Origin: an uncultured Ureaplasma sp.
GTDB taxonomy: Bacteria; Bacillota_I; Bacilli_A; Mycoplasmatales; Mycoplasmoidaceae
Length of the DNA: 32,718 nt
Direction of reading: 5' to 3'
NCBI GenBank assembly: GCA_902766725.1
Contig: CACXEQ010000020.1
Span: forward strand, 1-32,718
This document shows positions 10,230 to 21,796 of this stretch, piece by piece. The notes below the pieces were generated by a model. It was not told the origin of the DNA, searched no databases, and saw nothing but the letters and a program-made list of their open reading frames with translations. The position numbers and the translations under genes are program-made. The number at the start of each line of letters is the position of its first letter. Positions within the stretch are counted from its first letter, which is position 1.

Positions 10230-11037
10230 TGGAAACTCTTTTTATCAGATCATTAAAAATAACTGTAGGTTTAATATATTTAATTTTTGATGATAATTTT
10301 AGTGTAAATGGAGGATCAAATTTTTTCTTAGAAAAACAAAATTTCTTAACAAAAGTTATTTTATTATTAAAACATGATACACGATAATGATCAATATATA
10401 AAATCTTAGTAGCATCTTGAATATCATTTAAATCATGTGTTATTCAAATAATTGTTTTTTTATATTTTTTCCATAATAAATTAACTAATTTATCAAAATC
10501 AATTTTAGATTGATTATCCAAAAATAAATTTGCTTCATCAAATATTAGTACTTCATAATTCATAGCTAGAATTGATGCTAATATAACTAATTGTTTTTCA
10601 CCACTAGATAATTTAGAAAAATTTTGATTAATAATTTTTTCTAAATGCATAATGTTTATTATTGATGAAATAATATTTTTAATTTTTTTAATAGAAATAT
10701 GCTTATTTTGTAATCAAAAGACAATATCTTCCTCTGGTGTTTGTCCAATTATTTGGTAAGGGTCATCTAAAACTACACCAATATTAGATAACAATAATTG
10801 ATAATTATGATAATTAATTGAGTTATCATTAAAAAAAATTTTGCCATCTGTTGGTTTAAGTAAACCACCTATCAATTTAACTAGAGTAGATTTACCTGAC
10901 CCATTATCACCAACTACACAAACAAAATCATTTTTTTTAATCTTAAATGATACATTATTTAAAATTTTAACATTATTGTCATAAACAAATGAAACATCTT
11001 TAAATGTGATAATATTTTTGTTAACTAATTTATACAT
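10219..11037 (-). CDS. ecfA1: ECF transporter ATP-binding protein EcfA1
   Basis: 272-residue ABC ATPase, first gene of the ECF operon. Walker A is GDNGSGKST, the Q-loop is VVLDDPYQIIGQTPEED (EcfA proteins often have QNP.QQ here), the signature KLSSGEKQLVILAS, Walker B VLIFDEANLFLD and the H-loop ITHDL. The signature serine is present, but SSGEK departs from SGGQ. Several TGA codons are Trp. The 3' end overlaps ecfA2 by 11 bp. The start is ATG at 11037; the SRP RNA gene lies upstream on the same strand. Confidence 0.9.
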
Positions 11038-11175
11038 AAAGCAATATTTATATATACCATTCTATATTATTTACCATTGAATTAACTTAAAAATATTATG
11101 TCATACAACATAATAACATTTAGATTAAATAGATAATATTGTAATAAAAAACATCTAAATAAATTTTATTATTAA

Positions 11176-11260
11176 AATAAAAAAGCACCATACATACAGA
11201 TTTGCTTATGGCTGCTATATTTCTATCCTGACCATGTTCACACACTGTATTATGATGCAT
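11176..11260 (-). ncRNA. ffs: Signal recognition particle RNA (small bacterial type)
   Basis: On the minus strand this reads as a short SRP RNA. The conserved domain IV core is present: CATGGTCAGG, a GAAA-like apical tetraloop (ATAGAAATAT), then AGCAGCCAT. This is the Ffh-binding site with its symmetric and asymmetric internal loops. The flanks pair into a long closing stem (GCATCATAATACAG near the 5' end with CTGTATGTATGGTGC near the 3' end). A T-run right after the stem (11176-11184) acts as terminator. The length of about 75-80 nt is normal for mollicute and Gram-negative 4.5S-type RNAs. Together with Ffh it targets membrane proteins to the translocon. Confidence 0.92.
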
Positions 11261-11264
11261 TAAT

Positions 11265-11270
11265 ATTATA
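11265..11270 (-). promoter_or_regulatory. -10 box of SRP RNA gene
   Basis: TATAAT on the minus strand, about 7 bp before the predicted 5' end of the SRP RNA. No strong -35 is evident. Confidence 0.5.
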
Positions 11271-11321
11271 TTTTAGATAAGTATCATTTTAATAATAATG
11301 TTTATAGTTAAATATAACAAT

Positions 11322-13217
11322 TTAGAAATGATATTTGGTTTTCCTTTTTCTTTTGAATATATTAATTTCAATATTTAATGATTTTATTTTTGTCTTAATT
11401 TTATTTTTTTGATCATCTGAAATATTTTTGTTATTTAATTGATTTTTATATTGCAATAGCAAAATATTTCTATAACAATCATTAATATTTTCAACAATAG
11501 TTAAACATTTAGATTTAGATGATGATATGATTAAATTCCTTGCTTTATAAATGTGGTGATCAATTAGCATTTCCTTAATTTTTAAAAATGTTTTTTCGCT
11601 TATTTTTTTATTAGCAAATATTTGTTCTAATAATCTGGTTTGACCATCAATAATATTGTGTGGATCAAAATCAGTAACAGCATAATTTTTAATAACATAA
11701 ATATAATCATCGCTTAAACTAATATTCATGTGTTTATATTGCAATGATTCATAAGCATATTGAGCATTAGATGGATTATAAATCAAACAAAAAAGCAAAT
11801 TGTCAAACAACTGATCTAATTTTTTAATTAAAGGATGAACTATTTTGTGATTTTGATCAGTTTGATTGTTTTGCAAAGATATATGGGGAACAATTTTTTT
11901 AAAAGTAAGAGTAATATCATCTAAATTCAAACTAGTTTTGGCAGCAATTAATTGACAGTATTTATTTCATAATAGTTGATTACCATAAGACTTAACTAAT
12001 TGTAATATATCATGAGTGATTCTAATTAAATTGATTTGGGAAACATTAGTCAATTGTTTTTCAATATAAAAAGATAGGAAATCAATTTTATTGTCATTAT
12101 GAAGCATATCTAATACTTCTTGCTTCCCACAATTAACTAATATTTCGTTGACATCTTTATATTTAGTATCATTAACAATAATATAGACATTATTGAATCC
12201 TGCTTGTAAAAGTCTTAAACCATTTGTCAATGTAGATTGTCATCCGGCCTGATCATTATCAAGTCACAATAAAATATTTTTAATAAATTTAGCAGATTTT
12301 AATAGATTGATATGATTAGATGTAAATGCTACTCCCATCAAAGCAATAGGACCATATTTATTTTCATCAAAATTTGCTTCATATAAACTTAATAAATCAA
12401 TATTACCTTCTAAAATAATTAATGTTTCAGGTTTATTAGATAATATTCTATCCAAATTGTATAATGTGTTAGATTTAGAAAATAATTTTGTTTCTTTAGA
12501 TGACAAATATTTTAATTCACTATTTGCTAATATATCTCTAGCAATAAAAGCAATAATAAAACCATTTTTATCTTTAATAGGAAAAGTGATTCGATTATAA
12601 AAATAATCATTAACAATTAATGATTTATCATTTATATTAATTAATGATGCCTCTAATAGATCATTTTCATTTCATTTTGCATTAGAATTAATTTCTTTAT
12701 TAGTTAGCAAATCATACATAATTTGACTACTATTATTTTTACCACAAAATCCAACCTCAAATTTTTTAATAGTTGATAACGATAATTTACGATCTAATAA
12801 ATATTGTAAATATTTTTTATTTTCTGTATTAAACAATAAAGATTTAAAAATTTCATTTGCTTCAGCATTTAAACTATATAGTTTACTATTTATCAGCAAA
12901 CTTTTATTAGATTTAAAGAAATAGTCATCTATTTGTTGATCACTATAACCAAGTAATTTAGCTACTTCTTTTATTGCTTGCCCATAACTAATTTTTTTAT
13001 ATTTTTGAACAAAGTTAATCACATTACCACTTGTTCCACAACTAAAACATTTAAAAATTCTTTTTTTAGGTGATACAGACAAACTAGCATGATTATCAGG
13101 ATGAAAAGGACAAAGACCAAAATAATTAGCCCCTGATTTATGTAACTTGATAAACTGACCTATTACATCTACAATATTAGCATTATCTAAAAGTTCCTCT
13201 ATTAATTTATTACTCAT
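11322..13217 (-). CDS. dnaG: DNA primase DnaG
   Basis: 631 residues, normal for DnaG, which makes RNA primers at the replication fork. The N-terminal CHC2 zinc ribbon is intact: CPFH (Cys36, His39) and CFSC (Cys57, Cys60). The central Toprim domain has EGNIDLLSLYEANF (catalytic Glu) and LLWLDNDQAGW (the DxD metal site). The C-terminal part, beyond about residue 430, is poorly conserved and should contact the DnaB helicase. Four TGA codons are Trp. It lies downstream of glyS with 14 bp between them, so they are likely co-transcribed; mollicute primase genes often sit near glyS and rpoD. Confidence 0.93.
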
Positions 13218-13231
13218 ATATTACTATTAAT

Positions 13232-14605
13232 TTATTTACTTACATAAGATAATAATTGATTTAATTTTATTCTTTTTTGTTTCATTGTATCTCTATTCCT
13301 AATAGTAATACAATCATCTTCTAAGGAAGCAAAATCAAATGTTAAACAATAATATGTACCAATAGCATCCTGGCGACGATATCTTTTCCCAATTGATCCA
13401 GTAATATCATAAACCGCAGGTATATTATTAGATATTAATGTTTGATATACTTTATAAGCATCATTAGCTAATTTATTACTTAATGGTAAAACAGCTACTT
13501 TATAAGGACATAAGTTATAAGGAATTTGTAATACTTCTCTTGTTGTTTTATCTGGTAAATTCTGAATAGTATAACTATCACAAATAATAGCATAAAAAAG
13601 TCTTTCTACACCTACAGAAGGTTCAATAACATAAGGAATAAACCTTTTGTTTGTTTGTGGATCTAAATAACTTAAATCATTTTTAGAATGATGAAAATGA
13701 TTTTTTAAATCAAAATCAGTTCTATTGGCTAAACCTCATAATTCTGCTCAACCATGGGGAAAGTTATATTGAAAATCAATTGTTCTAGCAGAATAATGAC
13801 TTAAATCATTTTTATCATGCTCATATATTTTTACATTTTGCTTATTTAAGCAAATAATTTCAAATAAGAATTTTTCAATTTGATTAATGTATTGTTCAAA
13901 TGCATTACTTGCTTGATTAGGATAAGTAAAATATTCTAATTCCATCTGTTCAAATTCTCTAGTCCGAAAAATAAAATTACCAGGTGTTATCTCGTTTCTA
14001 AATGCCTTACCAATTTGTCCAACACCAAATGGAACTTTTAAACGCAAAGATCTTTGAATGTTGCTAAAATTAATAAAAATACCCTGGGCAGTCTCAGGTC
14101 GTAAATAAACCACATTGCTTGCATCTTCAACAACTGATTGATGAGTTTTAAACATTAAATTAAACTTTTTAATATCTGTTCAATTACATGCCCCACAATG
14201 CAGACATAGAATTTTATTTTTTTTTACTATATCTAACAATTCATCTAATTTAGCGTTTTCACAAATAACTAAATTTGGTTTTTGGAATTGAACTAATTTA
14301 TCTACTCTAAAACGTTGATGACATTTTTTACATTCAATTAATGGGTCAGAAAAATTAACTAAATGACCAGATGCACTTCATACTTGTGAATTTAAAATTA
14401 TTGATGAATCTAAACCAACAATATTAGGTTGCATAGTAACAAAATGTTTTCATCATAAATTTTTAATATTATTTTTAAGAGCTACACCTAATGGTCCATA
14501 GTCTCAAGCATTAGCTAAACCCCCATATATTTCACTACACGGAAAAACAAAACCATAATTTTTTAGAAAATTAACTATTGTTATTTGGTCAAACTTATTT
14601 TTCAT
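13232..14605 (-). CDS. glyS: Glycyl-tRNA synthetase (single-chain, class II)
   Basis: 457 residues, the alpha2-type enzyme used by mollicutes and eukaryotes rather than the GlyQ/GlyS tetramer. It charges tRNA-Gly. The N-terminal segment [20 protein letters not shown] and the paired CxxC motifs (IECKKC and LCLHCGAC) form the family's zinc-like knuckle. Class II motif 2 appears as GKAFRNEITPGNFIFRTREF, and motif 3 as IEPSVGVERLFYAI. The C-terminal anticodon-binding domain begins near LCPYKVAVLPL. Six or more TGA codons are Trp. Start ATG at 14605; a nearby ATG at 14609 hits a stop within five codons. Confidence 0.94.
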
Positions 14606-14694
14606 ACATTTATCTATTATAAATAACTAAACATATAATTTATTACCAAAACTAAAATAGTAATAAAAAAGAAAATAATTATCTATCAATAATA

Positions 14695-15162
14695 TTAATT
14701 ATTGATAATTTGTGTTTTTTCATTATTAACATCAGATGGATCATCGTGTGATAAATCATGATTATCCTCATTAAAATAAGAATTTTTTTCTATTCTAGAA
14801 TTAATTGATGTTTGGATTTTTTTGCCAAAAAACATATAGATTACACTAAAAATAATTACCAATGTCAATAAACCAGATGCTTTTGGATTTTTCAACAACA
14901 AGCCACATAAAACAATTAATATAATAAAAATTATTAATATTACACCTTGTAGCATATTATTAGTTTGTTTAAAGACAAAAATAGAAATTATTTTGATCAA
15001 TAATGAAAATCATGATAATACTCATGCTCATCAAAAAAGAAATTTTTCAGTTTTAGACATATAGTCAGAAATTGCAAGTAACAAAACAGTAGATAATGCT
15101 AAAATGAATAAAATAACAAAATGTAATATAACAAATTTTGGTGATTGTTGTTTTTTTGACAT
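14695..15162 (-). CDS. Membrane protein, unknown function
   Basis: 155 residues with about four hydrophobic segments (roughly residues 11-30, 40-60, 68-86 and 92-110) and a charged, Asp/Asn/His-rich C-terminal tail likely to be cytoplasmic. Four TGA codons are Trp, three of them clustered in the second segment (WWAWVLSW). No recognised domain. It sits between ftsH (65 bp upstream) and glyS (89 bp downstream), all on the minus strand. Confidence 0.7.
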
Positions 15163-15227
15163 ATTAACTATCCTATTTTTCCAAATATAAGTAACACATA
15201 AATTATAAATAAATAATAAAATAGCAA

Positions 15228-17351
15228 TTAATTTTTTTCACTGGCAAGATTTTTTTTACGTTCCTGCGCTTCAGGAGGTAATTGCAATTTTTTATGAATA
15301 AAATCAATTTGATCCTTAACAATTGTTTCTAATAATAGTAAAGTTTCAACAATTAAGTTTAATTCATGCAAATTATTTTTAATAATTGATTTAGCTTTAT
15401 GATATTCAAACTGAATAATGTGTTCAATTTCTTTATCAATTTTTTGATTAGTTACTTCACTAAATGTTTTTTGAGCATAAGCTGGAATAACCCCTTGACT
15501 TGGAATAAATTGTGTCATTCCAACATCTGACATACCAAGTTGACTAACCATTGATCGAACAATATTTGTTACTTTATATAAATCATTACTTGCCCCAGTA
15601 GAAATAGCATCTTTTCCATATATTATTTCTTCTGATGCACGGCCAGCTAATGTTGTTCTAACAATTGCTAGTAAATCAGATTTTTTTTGAATAGCCAATT
15701 CTTGTTTTTCTGGTGTTGCTAATGTATAACCAGCTGCTGCTCCACGAGGAATGATAGTTATTTTTTCAACTACATCACCACCTTTAGTATGTAGACCAAC
15801 TAAAGCATGTCCGGCTTCATGATAAGCAATTTGTTTTTTTTCTTCTTCTGTAATCACTCTTGAATGCTTAGCAGGACCAGCAATAACTCTATCAATGGCT
15901 TCGTCTATTTCTGCCATACCAATGGCTGTTTTACCTAATCTTACTGTTAATAAAGTAGCTTCATTTAAAACATTTTCTAATTGGGCACCAGAAAAACCAG
16001 GTGTTCGTCTAGCTATATTAGTTAAGTTAACACTATTAGAAATATTTTTATTTCTAGCATGAATTTTTAAAATAGCTTCACGTTCTTTTATATCAGGCAA
16101 ATTAACTTGGATATGGCGATCAAATCTTCCAGGTCTTAAAATAGCTTCATCTAAAGCATCTAATCTATTAGTAGCAGCCATTACTACTACTCCAGTTTTA
16201 GTATTAAAACCATCCATTTCTGCTAATAATTGATTGATTGTTTGATCAGCTATTCCACTAGAACCACCAATAACATCATTCCGACCTCTTTTACTAGCTA
16301 CTGAATCTATTTCATCAATAAATATTATTGCTGGAGCAGCTCTTTTTGCTCTATTAAATAAATCTCTCACTCTTTTAGCACCAACACCAACCAACATATC
16401 ATCAAATGAAGAACCATTAGCTTGAAAAAATGGAACTGATGCTTCACCAGCAACGGCTTTTGCTAGCAATGTCTTACCAGTACCTGGTGGACCATATAAA
16501 ATTACCCCTCGAGGTGTCCTTGCTCCCATTGCCGCATACTTTTCAGGATTTTTTAAATAATCAACAATTTCAATTAATTCATTTTTTTCTTCCTCTATCC
16601 CGGCAACATCAGAAAATTTAACAATAGATTTAGCTATTTTTGCCGTTGATCGACCAATACCAAAAATGGAATCATCAGATTTGCCAACCACTCCAGACAT
16701 TTTTGATATGTTAAACCAAAATCAAACTAGTAAACCAATCATTACTACTGTTGGTAATAGTTGAAGAATAATGTACCAAACATTAGTAGCAGGAGGGTCA
16801 ATAGTAGCATTAGCAACTGCTATATTAAGCCAGTTGTATGTGAAAACTCAATTATCACTATTAATTATTTTTTCACCACCAACAAGATAAACAGTTTTGT
16901 TATCAATAGTTTGCTCACGGAGTTTAAATTGAACAACTTTACCACTTGTCGTTACAACTCTAGCATTATAATCATCATGATCATAACCAGAATAATAATA
17001 ATAAACATTAATATTAGAATTATTTTTAACAGAAATTTCATATTCTGGATTATTAGAATTAGGATTAATCTTTAAAAATAAATTTTTTTCATTACACGAG
17101 ATAGATGTAGGATTAATAATTGTATATTTAGGAATACAACTTCTAATAATAAAAAATACAACAAATCCAATTACTAAAAGTAGTAATACCAATGAAATAA
17201 CTTGTTTTTTTCTTTTGATTCGTAGTTCGGGATCATTAGGTGCTTTGGAATTAGATTGTCCATTACTAATATTAGAACTAGACATGCTAATAACATCATC
17301 ATTATTTTTAGCAAAGCTAACATTATTATCTTTTTTATCACTTAATTGCAT
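15228..17351 (-). CDS. ftsH: ATP-dependent zinc metalloprotease FtsH
   Basis: 707 residues, membrane-anchored AAA+ protease that degrades damaged membrane proteins and short-lived regulators. A polar N-terminus is followed by a first membrane segment (about 54-73), an external domain, and a second membrane segment (about 190-212). The AAA module has Walker A GPPGTGKT (287-294), Walker B IIFIDEID and the second region of homology AATNRLDALDEAILRPGRFD. The protease site is HEAGH (511-515). Reading TGA as Trp joins the N-terminal membrane part to the catalytic part. AAAGG precedes the ATG. The external domain and the 50-residue Ser/Asn-rich leader are longer than in E. coli. Confidence 0.95.
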
Positions 17352-17536
17352 TATTAAACCTTTATTTAAATATCACTATCTATTATATATACAATAATAG
17401 ATATATCATAAATCTATAGATAAAAGCTTTTTAACATTCTCCAATTTATATCATTAGCATTTAAGATAAAAAATTTTTAATCAAAATAAAATTAATTTAT
17501 TTTTTGGATAAAACTTTTAATCCAAGTATTACATGA

Positions 17537-19027
17537 CTACTTTACATCTTTAAGAACTAATGTCAAAACATTTCAAAGATTTGCAATGCTATCTACCATT
17601 ACTGCTTCTGATGTAGAATGCTCCATTATGATTTTTGGACCACAAGATAAACTATTATTAACCATTTGAGGAGATTTTTTAATAATATCTGCTATTTCTA
17701 AACCACCAGGTACGAAAAGAATCTTTGGTTGGGTATTATGAACTTTAAAAAAGTTGTCCTTTCATGTTTGAATTAAACTTGATTTTTCAACATTAGGTAC
17801 TAATCATGCCCCACAAGCAAGTTTAACGCTAGTTTCTTTTTTGCGAATCTTAAATAAACGGCAAAAATCAATTATTTTATTAGCAATTTGTAAACAATCG
17901 CTATCAATAAAACTTCTAGACGACAAACCTAATTTACATTCACAATTAGATAATCTAATTTTACCAATATTAGAAGAATTAAACATGCATCCAACCGATT
18001 TATGTTGATTATACATACCATTAGGAAACAAACAAAGCATCCTTAACAACATTAAAGAGTCTTTTGTTGATATCATTTTATCACTATTATTTAATGTAAT
18101 AGATTCATAATTAATAGTGGCTTGATCATCATGTCCTTGGGCAATGATTTTAGCCTGAGTGAATTGTTTATCTATGATTTTTTTTAGTTTATCAATAGTA
18201 TCATTAGGAATTTTAATTGTAATATTACTATATGTTGGAATAGCATTGTCAACAAAACCACCATCTCAAGCAATAATGTTAAGATCATCATGTTTAGCAA
18301 ATTCATATAAAGCAGTTGCTAAGATAATAATAGGATTAATATGTGGTGAATGAATATTACCACCTGAATGTCCCCCAGTAAAATTAGCTAATTTTATTTG
18401 CCAATTTTGTCCTTCATTAGTTAAAATATTTTCTTTATAACTATGATTTATATGGATTGTAGCACATGCTGCAGATGCAACAAAAATACTTGTATCATCA
18501 TCGCAATCTAAATTAATAAACTGTTTAGATTTAAAGATACCTTTAGGAATAGATTTCATACAAATTGTTGAGTCAACTTCTTCACCTGTAGTAAATAAAC
18601 ACTCAATTGGTCCATGAGCAACACTAGGATTGGTTAAAACTTCCATCATTATAGCTATTGCTATACCATTATCAGCCCCTAAAGAAGTTCCCTCAGCTTT
18701 TATTCATTTTTTCTCTGTATCATAATAAGGTTTAATAGGTGTTTTAGTCATATCAATATCTAAGTTATCATCTTTGACTTGCACCATATCAGTATGACCT
18801 TGTAACATTATTCAAGGTAATTTTTCTAAACCTGCTGTAGCTTTTTTTCTTGCTAAAAAAGCACCTGAAGAAAAAGATATTATTTCACAATCTGCATTTT
18901 TTAGATTTTCTTGCAACATTTGGATTAAAACTTGTTCATGGAAAGAACCATGAGGAATGGCACATATTTTTTTAAACCAAGTTAAAATGCCTTTTGGTTC
19001 AATAGTATCGATATCATATATTTTCAT
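17537..19027 (-). CDS. pepD: M20-family aminoacyl-histidine dipeptidase (PepD-type)
   Basis: 496 residues, close to PepD (485). Cytosolic di-zinc peptidase that cleaves dipeptides, classically Xaa-His. Metal-site motifs are LQGHTDMV (His78, Asp80), LGADNGIAIA (Asp119) and TTGEEVDS (Glu-Glu), plus FTGGHSGGNIH in the lid/dimerisation domain. The C-terminal GGLEIADI and GPKIIMEHSTSEAV supply the last catalytic residues. Several TGA codons are Trp. It precedes no close partner; a YfcC-type carrier lies 87 bp upstream on the same strand, so carrier and peptidase may form a peptide or amino-acid use unit (inference). The 185 bp between its stop and ftsH hold no visible gene. Confidence 0.9.
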
Positions 19028-19114
19028 AAATATTAATTACTTGTTCCTTTTTAATAAATATTTCTATTTTCCTATTCTATTATATTAATAAAATAAATAT
19101 TTTAATTGGTACAT

Positions 19115-20998
19115 TTAGAACATTTTTGACTCAATAGGTATAACTGTTCCCAAAGCTAATAAACCTATTCCACAAACCAATAAAATAACAATTGGAATCC
19201 AAGCAACTTTAATAAATTGTTTAATATCCAATTTACTTGTTTCTAAAAAAGGTAATAACATTCCAGCAGGAGTAAATAAGTTAACTCAACCCATTGCAGT
19301 AGCAAATGATGTTAAAGAACCTGATATTAAACTAGCATTAACATTTAAAATAGCAGGACCAATAGTAGGAAACATTGCTGAGGCTAAACCAGAAGAAGAA
19401 GTAATAAATAAAGTTAGAATGGATGTCATAGCAAAAATTAATAAAATAGCACCCATAGATCCAGCCATAGATAATAAACTACCTAATCAATTAGCTATAA
19501 AAGTATTAAATCCAGAATTTGTTAATGTTATAGATAAACCTCTAGCCACAGCAATAATGAATGCTACTCCAATAAAATCTTTACAACCATCATAAAATAC
19601 TTTAAACCAATGATCTATTCCTTGCCAATTTATTGCCCCAATAATTATTGCAGCAACTAAAAATAACATTGTTGCTTCTACCATACCCCATGTTCCAATT
19701 TCTCCTGCTGATGAAATAAATGGAAAATAATTTGATAATTGATTATGTAATCAATTAAAACCTTCATAATGAAACATAGTTTTTCAATCAATAAACCCAA
19801 TAATCATTATCAAAAATGCTAAACCAAAAACAAACAAAGATCAAATATGTTTTTGAGTTAATGGTGGTAAAACATCTTTATTAAAATTGTATTTCTTAGC
19901 AAAATCTTGCTTAGACATATAAACACATGATTTAGTAGGATTTTTCTTCACATGTCAAGCATAAATCATTGTACATGTAATACAAATACTAACTAAAACT
20001 GCAAACATGATAAGTCTTCATACAATTCCAGTTACAATAGTTACATTATGAGCATCTGCAATTTCTTGAATAGAAGCAATAGCTGTTCCAATTAAAATAG
20101 GATTTATAGTAGAAGCCATTACACCTACTCCCGCTGACATAAATACTATTAAAAAACCAGTCATACGATCATAACCAGCTACAAAGAAAATAGGAATAAT
20201 TATTAAAAATAATGGTAATAATTCTTCACAAGTATTTAATGTTGAACCCAAAACAGCTAAAATAAGCATTAAAACAGGAATAATAAAAAATTCCTTACCT
20301 TTGATTTTACGTAATAATGCTCCTATTCCAGCTTCAATTGCATGGGTATCATTAACTAATGTCATTGCCCCATTAAAGACATATAAGAAAAGAATGATTG
20401 GAGCAGCCACTTGAAACCCTTTTAATGGGTTATAGAAAATATCAAATATTCCAGGGATAATACAACTATTATCTTTTATGTTTGGATCACTAGGATCAAT
20501 TATTCTTAGAATATATAAAATCCAAATAACAAAAACAATAAGTATTAAAGCAACAAATAAAATAGTGATGGAATTTGGTAATTTAAACATAACTTTGTTT
20601 GTTATTTTTGTTGATGAAGTTTCTCAGATAGATAGTTTTTCTTTTATTCTTCATATCAAACCTAAAATTAAACCTACGAAAGGTATCCAAAAACAAGGTA
20701 AAAAACCTTTCAATAATCGATTACACTTTACTTCAGGTTTTATACACACTAACAAAATGGTATAAATTAAGTCTCCAAAAATCCCAATGCCAGCAACTAT
20801 TGCTGACAAAATAATATTGGAGATGATTTTCTTTTGATTGTTATTGAAAATATAAGAAAAAAATATAGAAAGAAATAACATTAAGCAACCAAAAATTGTA
20901 ACAAGATTAAAAACTCAAAACTTGTTTCAAAATTTTTCCACTGGTCAACTTTTTTTTCTTTCAGATAATTTTACAATCTCTTTATTTTTTGCCTTCAT
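19115..20998 (-). CDS. YfcC-family (C4-dicarboxylate/arginine-ornithine-type) membrane carrier
   Basis: 627 residues with a dozen or more membrane segments, in the range of mycoplasma YfcC-like proteins, which are longer than the roughly 500-residue bacterial forms. Features include a duplicated intramembrane pattern with STINPILIGTAIAS in the first half and TSSSGLASAMFPTIGP in the second. SAGVGVMASTIN and GWVNLFTPAGMLLP match the PF03606-type carriers. Members have been tied to uptake of dicarboxylates, basic amino acids or peptides; the substrate here is not known. Several TGA codons are Trp. The start ATG at 20998 gives a basic N-terminus before the first membrane segment. Confidence 0.83.
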
Positions 20999-21016
20999 AT
21001 TGAAAATAATTTTATA

Positions 21017-21093
21017 TGGTGGTTTCAGGCAGAATTGCACTGCCCACACACAGATTTTCAGTCTGTTGCTCTACTAACTGAGCTATGAAACCC
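21017..21093 (-). tRNA. tRNA-Phe (GAA)
   Basis: Anticodon loop CTGAAAA in stem CAGA/TCTG, standard D and T arms, GGGTTTC/GAAACC acceptor, encoded CCA. Last gene of the five-tRNA operon. Confidence 0.95.
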
Positions 21094-21096
21094 TTA

Positions 21097-21172
21097 TGGC
21101 GGTCGGTACGGGAATTGAACCCGTGTCTCATCCTTGACAGGGATGTATACTAAACCATTATACTAACTGACC
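21097..21172 (-). tRNA. tRNA-Asp (GTC)
   Basis: Anticodon loop CTGTCAA, acceptor GGTCAGT with its complement before the encoded GCCA. Fourth gene of the tRNA operon, 3 bp from tRNA-Phe. Confidence 0.95.
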
Positions 21173-21176
21173 TTAA

Positions 21177-21253
<77 letters not shown>

Positions 21254-21257
21254 ATTA

Positions 21258-21347
21258 TGGCGGACAGGGTGGGATTCGAACCCACGGATGAGTAAACCCA
21301 TCTCCAGTTTTCAAGACTAGTGTCTTCAACCGCTCGGCCACCTGTCC
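21258..21347 (-). tRNA. tRNA-Ser (TGA)
   Basis: Class II tRNA with a long variable arm (90 nt in total), anticodon loop CTTGAAA, acceptor GGACAGG and encoded CCA. Second gene of the operon. Confidence 0.95.
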
Positions 21348-21386
21348 AACATAAACAAGAGTATTATACATAAACTTGTTTTATTT

Positions 21387-21462
21387 TGGTGGATCTTGTA
21401 GGACTCGAACCTACAACCTACCGATTATGAGTCGGGGGCTCTAACCATTGAGCTAAAGATCC
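21387..21462 (-). tRNA. tRNA with CAT anticodon, most likely tRNA-Ile2
   Basis: First gene of the operon. The anticodon stem-loop CGACTCATAATCG is identical to that of E. coli ileX as I recall it, and the body GGATCTTTAGCTCA resembles Bacillus tRNA-Ile(CAT). C34 would be changed to lysidine by TilS, so the tRNA would read AUA. An elongator tRNA-Met cannot be fully excluded. Confidence 0.85.
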
Positions 21463-21481
21463 ATAATTATATATATCTATT

Positions 21482-21487
21482 ATTATA
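21482..21487 (-). promoter_or_regulatory. -10 box of the five-tRNA operon
   Basis: TATAAT on the minus strand about 20 bp before tRNA-Ile2. TTGAAT and TTGACA both lie upstream, but with spacings of 15 and 22 bp, so the -35 is uncertain. The promoter diverges from that of the ncRNA at 21598. Confidence 0.5.
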
Positions 21488-21564
21488 GTAATTTTAATTT
21501 GAATTCAATTGTCAAATGTAATACTAAGTTTACACCTTGCTTAAGATTAAAGGGACAAAAATTT

Positions 21565-21591
21565 TTAACATTTGCTAAAAGATAATATAAT
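21565..21591 (+). promoter_or_regulatory. Promoter of the effector-associated ncRNA
   Basis: TTAACA (21565-21570) and a perfect TATAAT (21586-21591) are 15 bp apart. Transcription would start near 21598, exactly at the first stem of the predicted RNA. The -35 is approximate and the spacing slightly short. Confidence 0.6.
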
Positions 21592-21711
21592 TAAATTGTG
21601 CTCAAATTAAGCAGAACACTCAAGGGTTTTGAGCACCAATACCACGTTAAGTTCTGCAGTGTTGTAATTAATACAACATTTCACTTGGTGGCAATCATAA
21701 CTTCATTTGAG

Positions 21712-21747
21712 GTTTTGGTTGGATGTCAAATGATAGTGGACTAAAAC
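21712..21747 (+). repeat. Single Cas13a repeat-like element inside the ncRNA
   Basis: 36 nt, the usual length of type VI-A repeats, running from GTTTTGG to GGACTAAAAC. The two ends can pair (GTTTTGG with CTAAAAC, 7 bp with one G-U, extendable by two). This resembles Cas13a repeats, which begin G-A/T-T-T and end CTAAAAC. Unlike a real array there is only one copy in the window, and the usual C-rich/G-rich central stem is absent. Only the last ten bases are a convincing match, so this is a candidate, not a confirmed repeat. Confidence 0.45.
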
Positions 21748-21796
21748 ATCAAATGTCTTAGTCGCACTATCACGCAATAACTACTAATCGAACAAA

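Noticed and set aside
16430-16621. Open frame on the plus strand inside ftsH
   Set aside because: Shadow of the AAA domain, which is strongly conserved on the minus strand.
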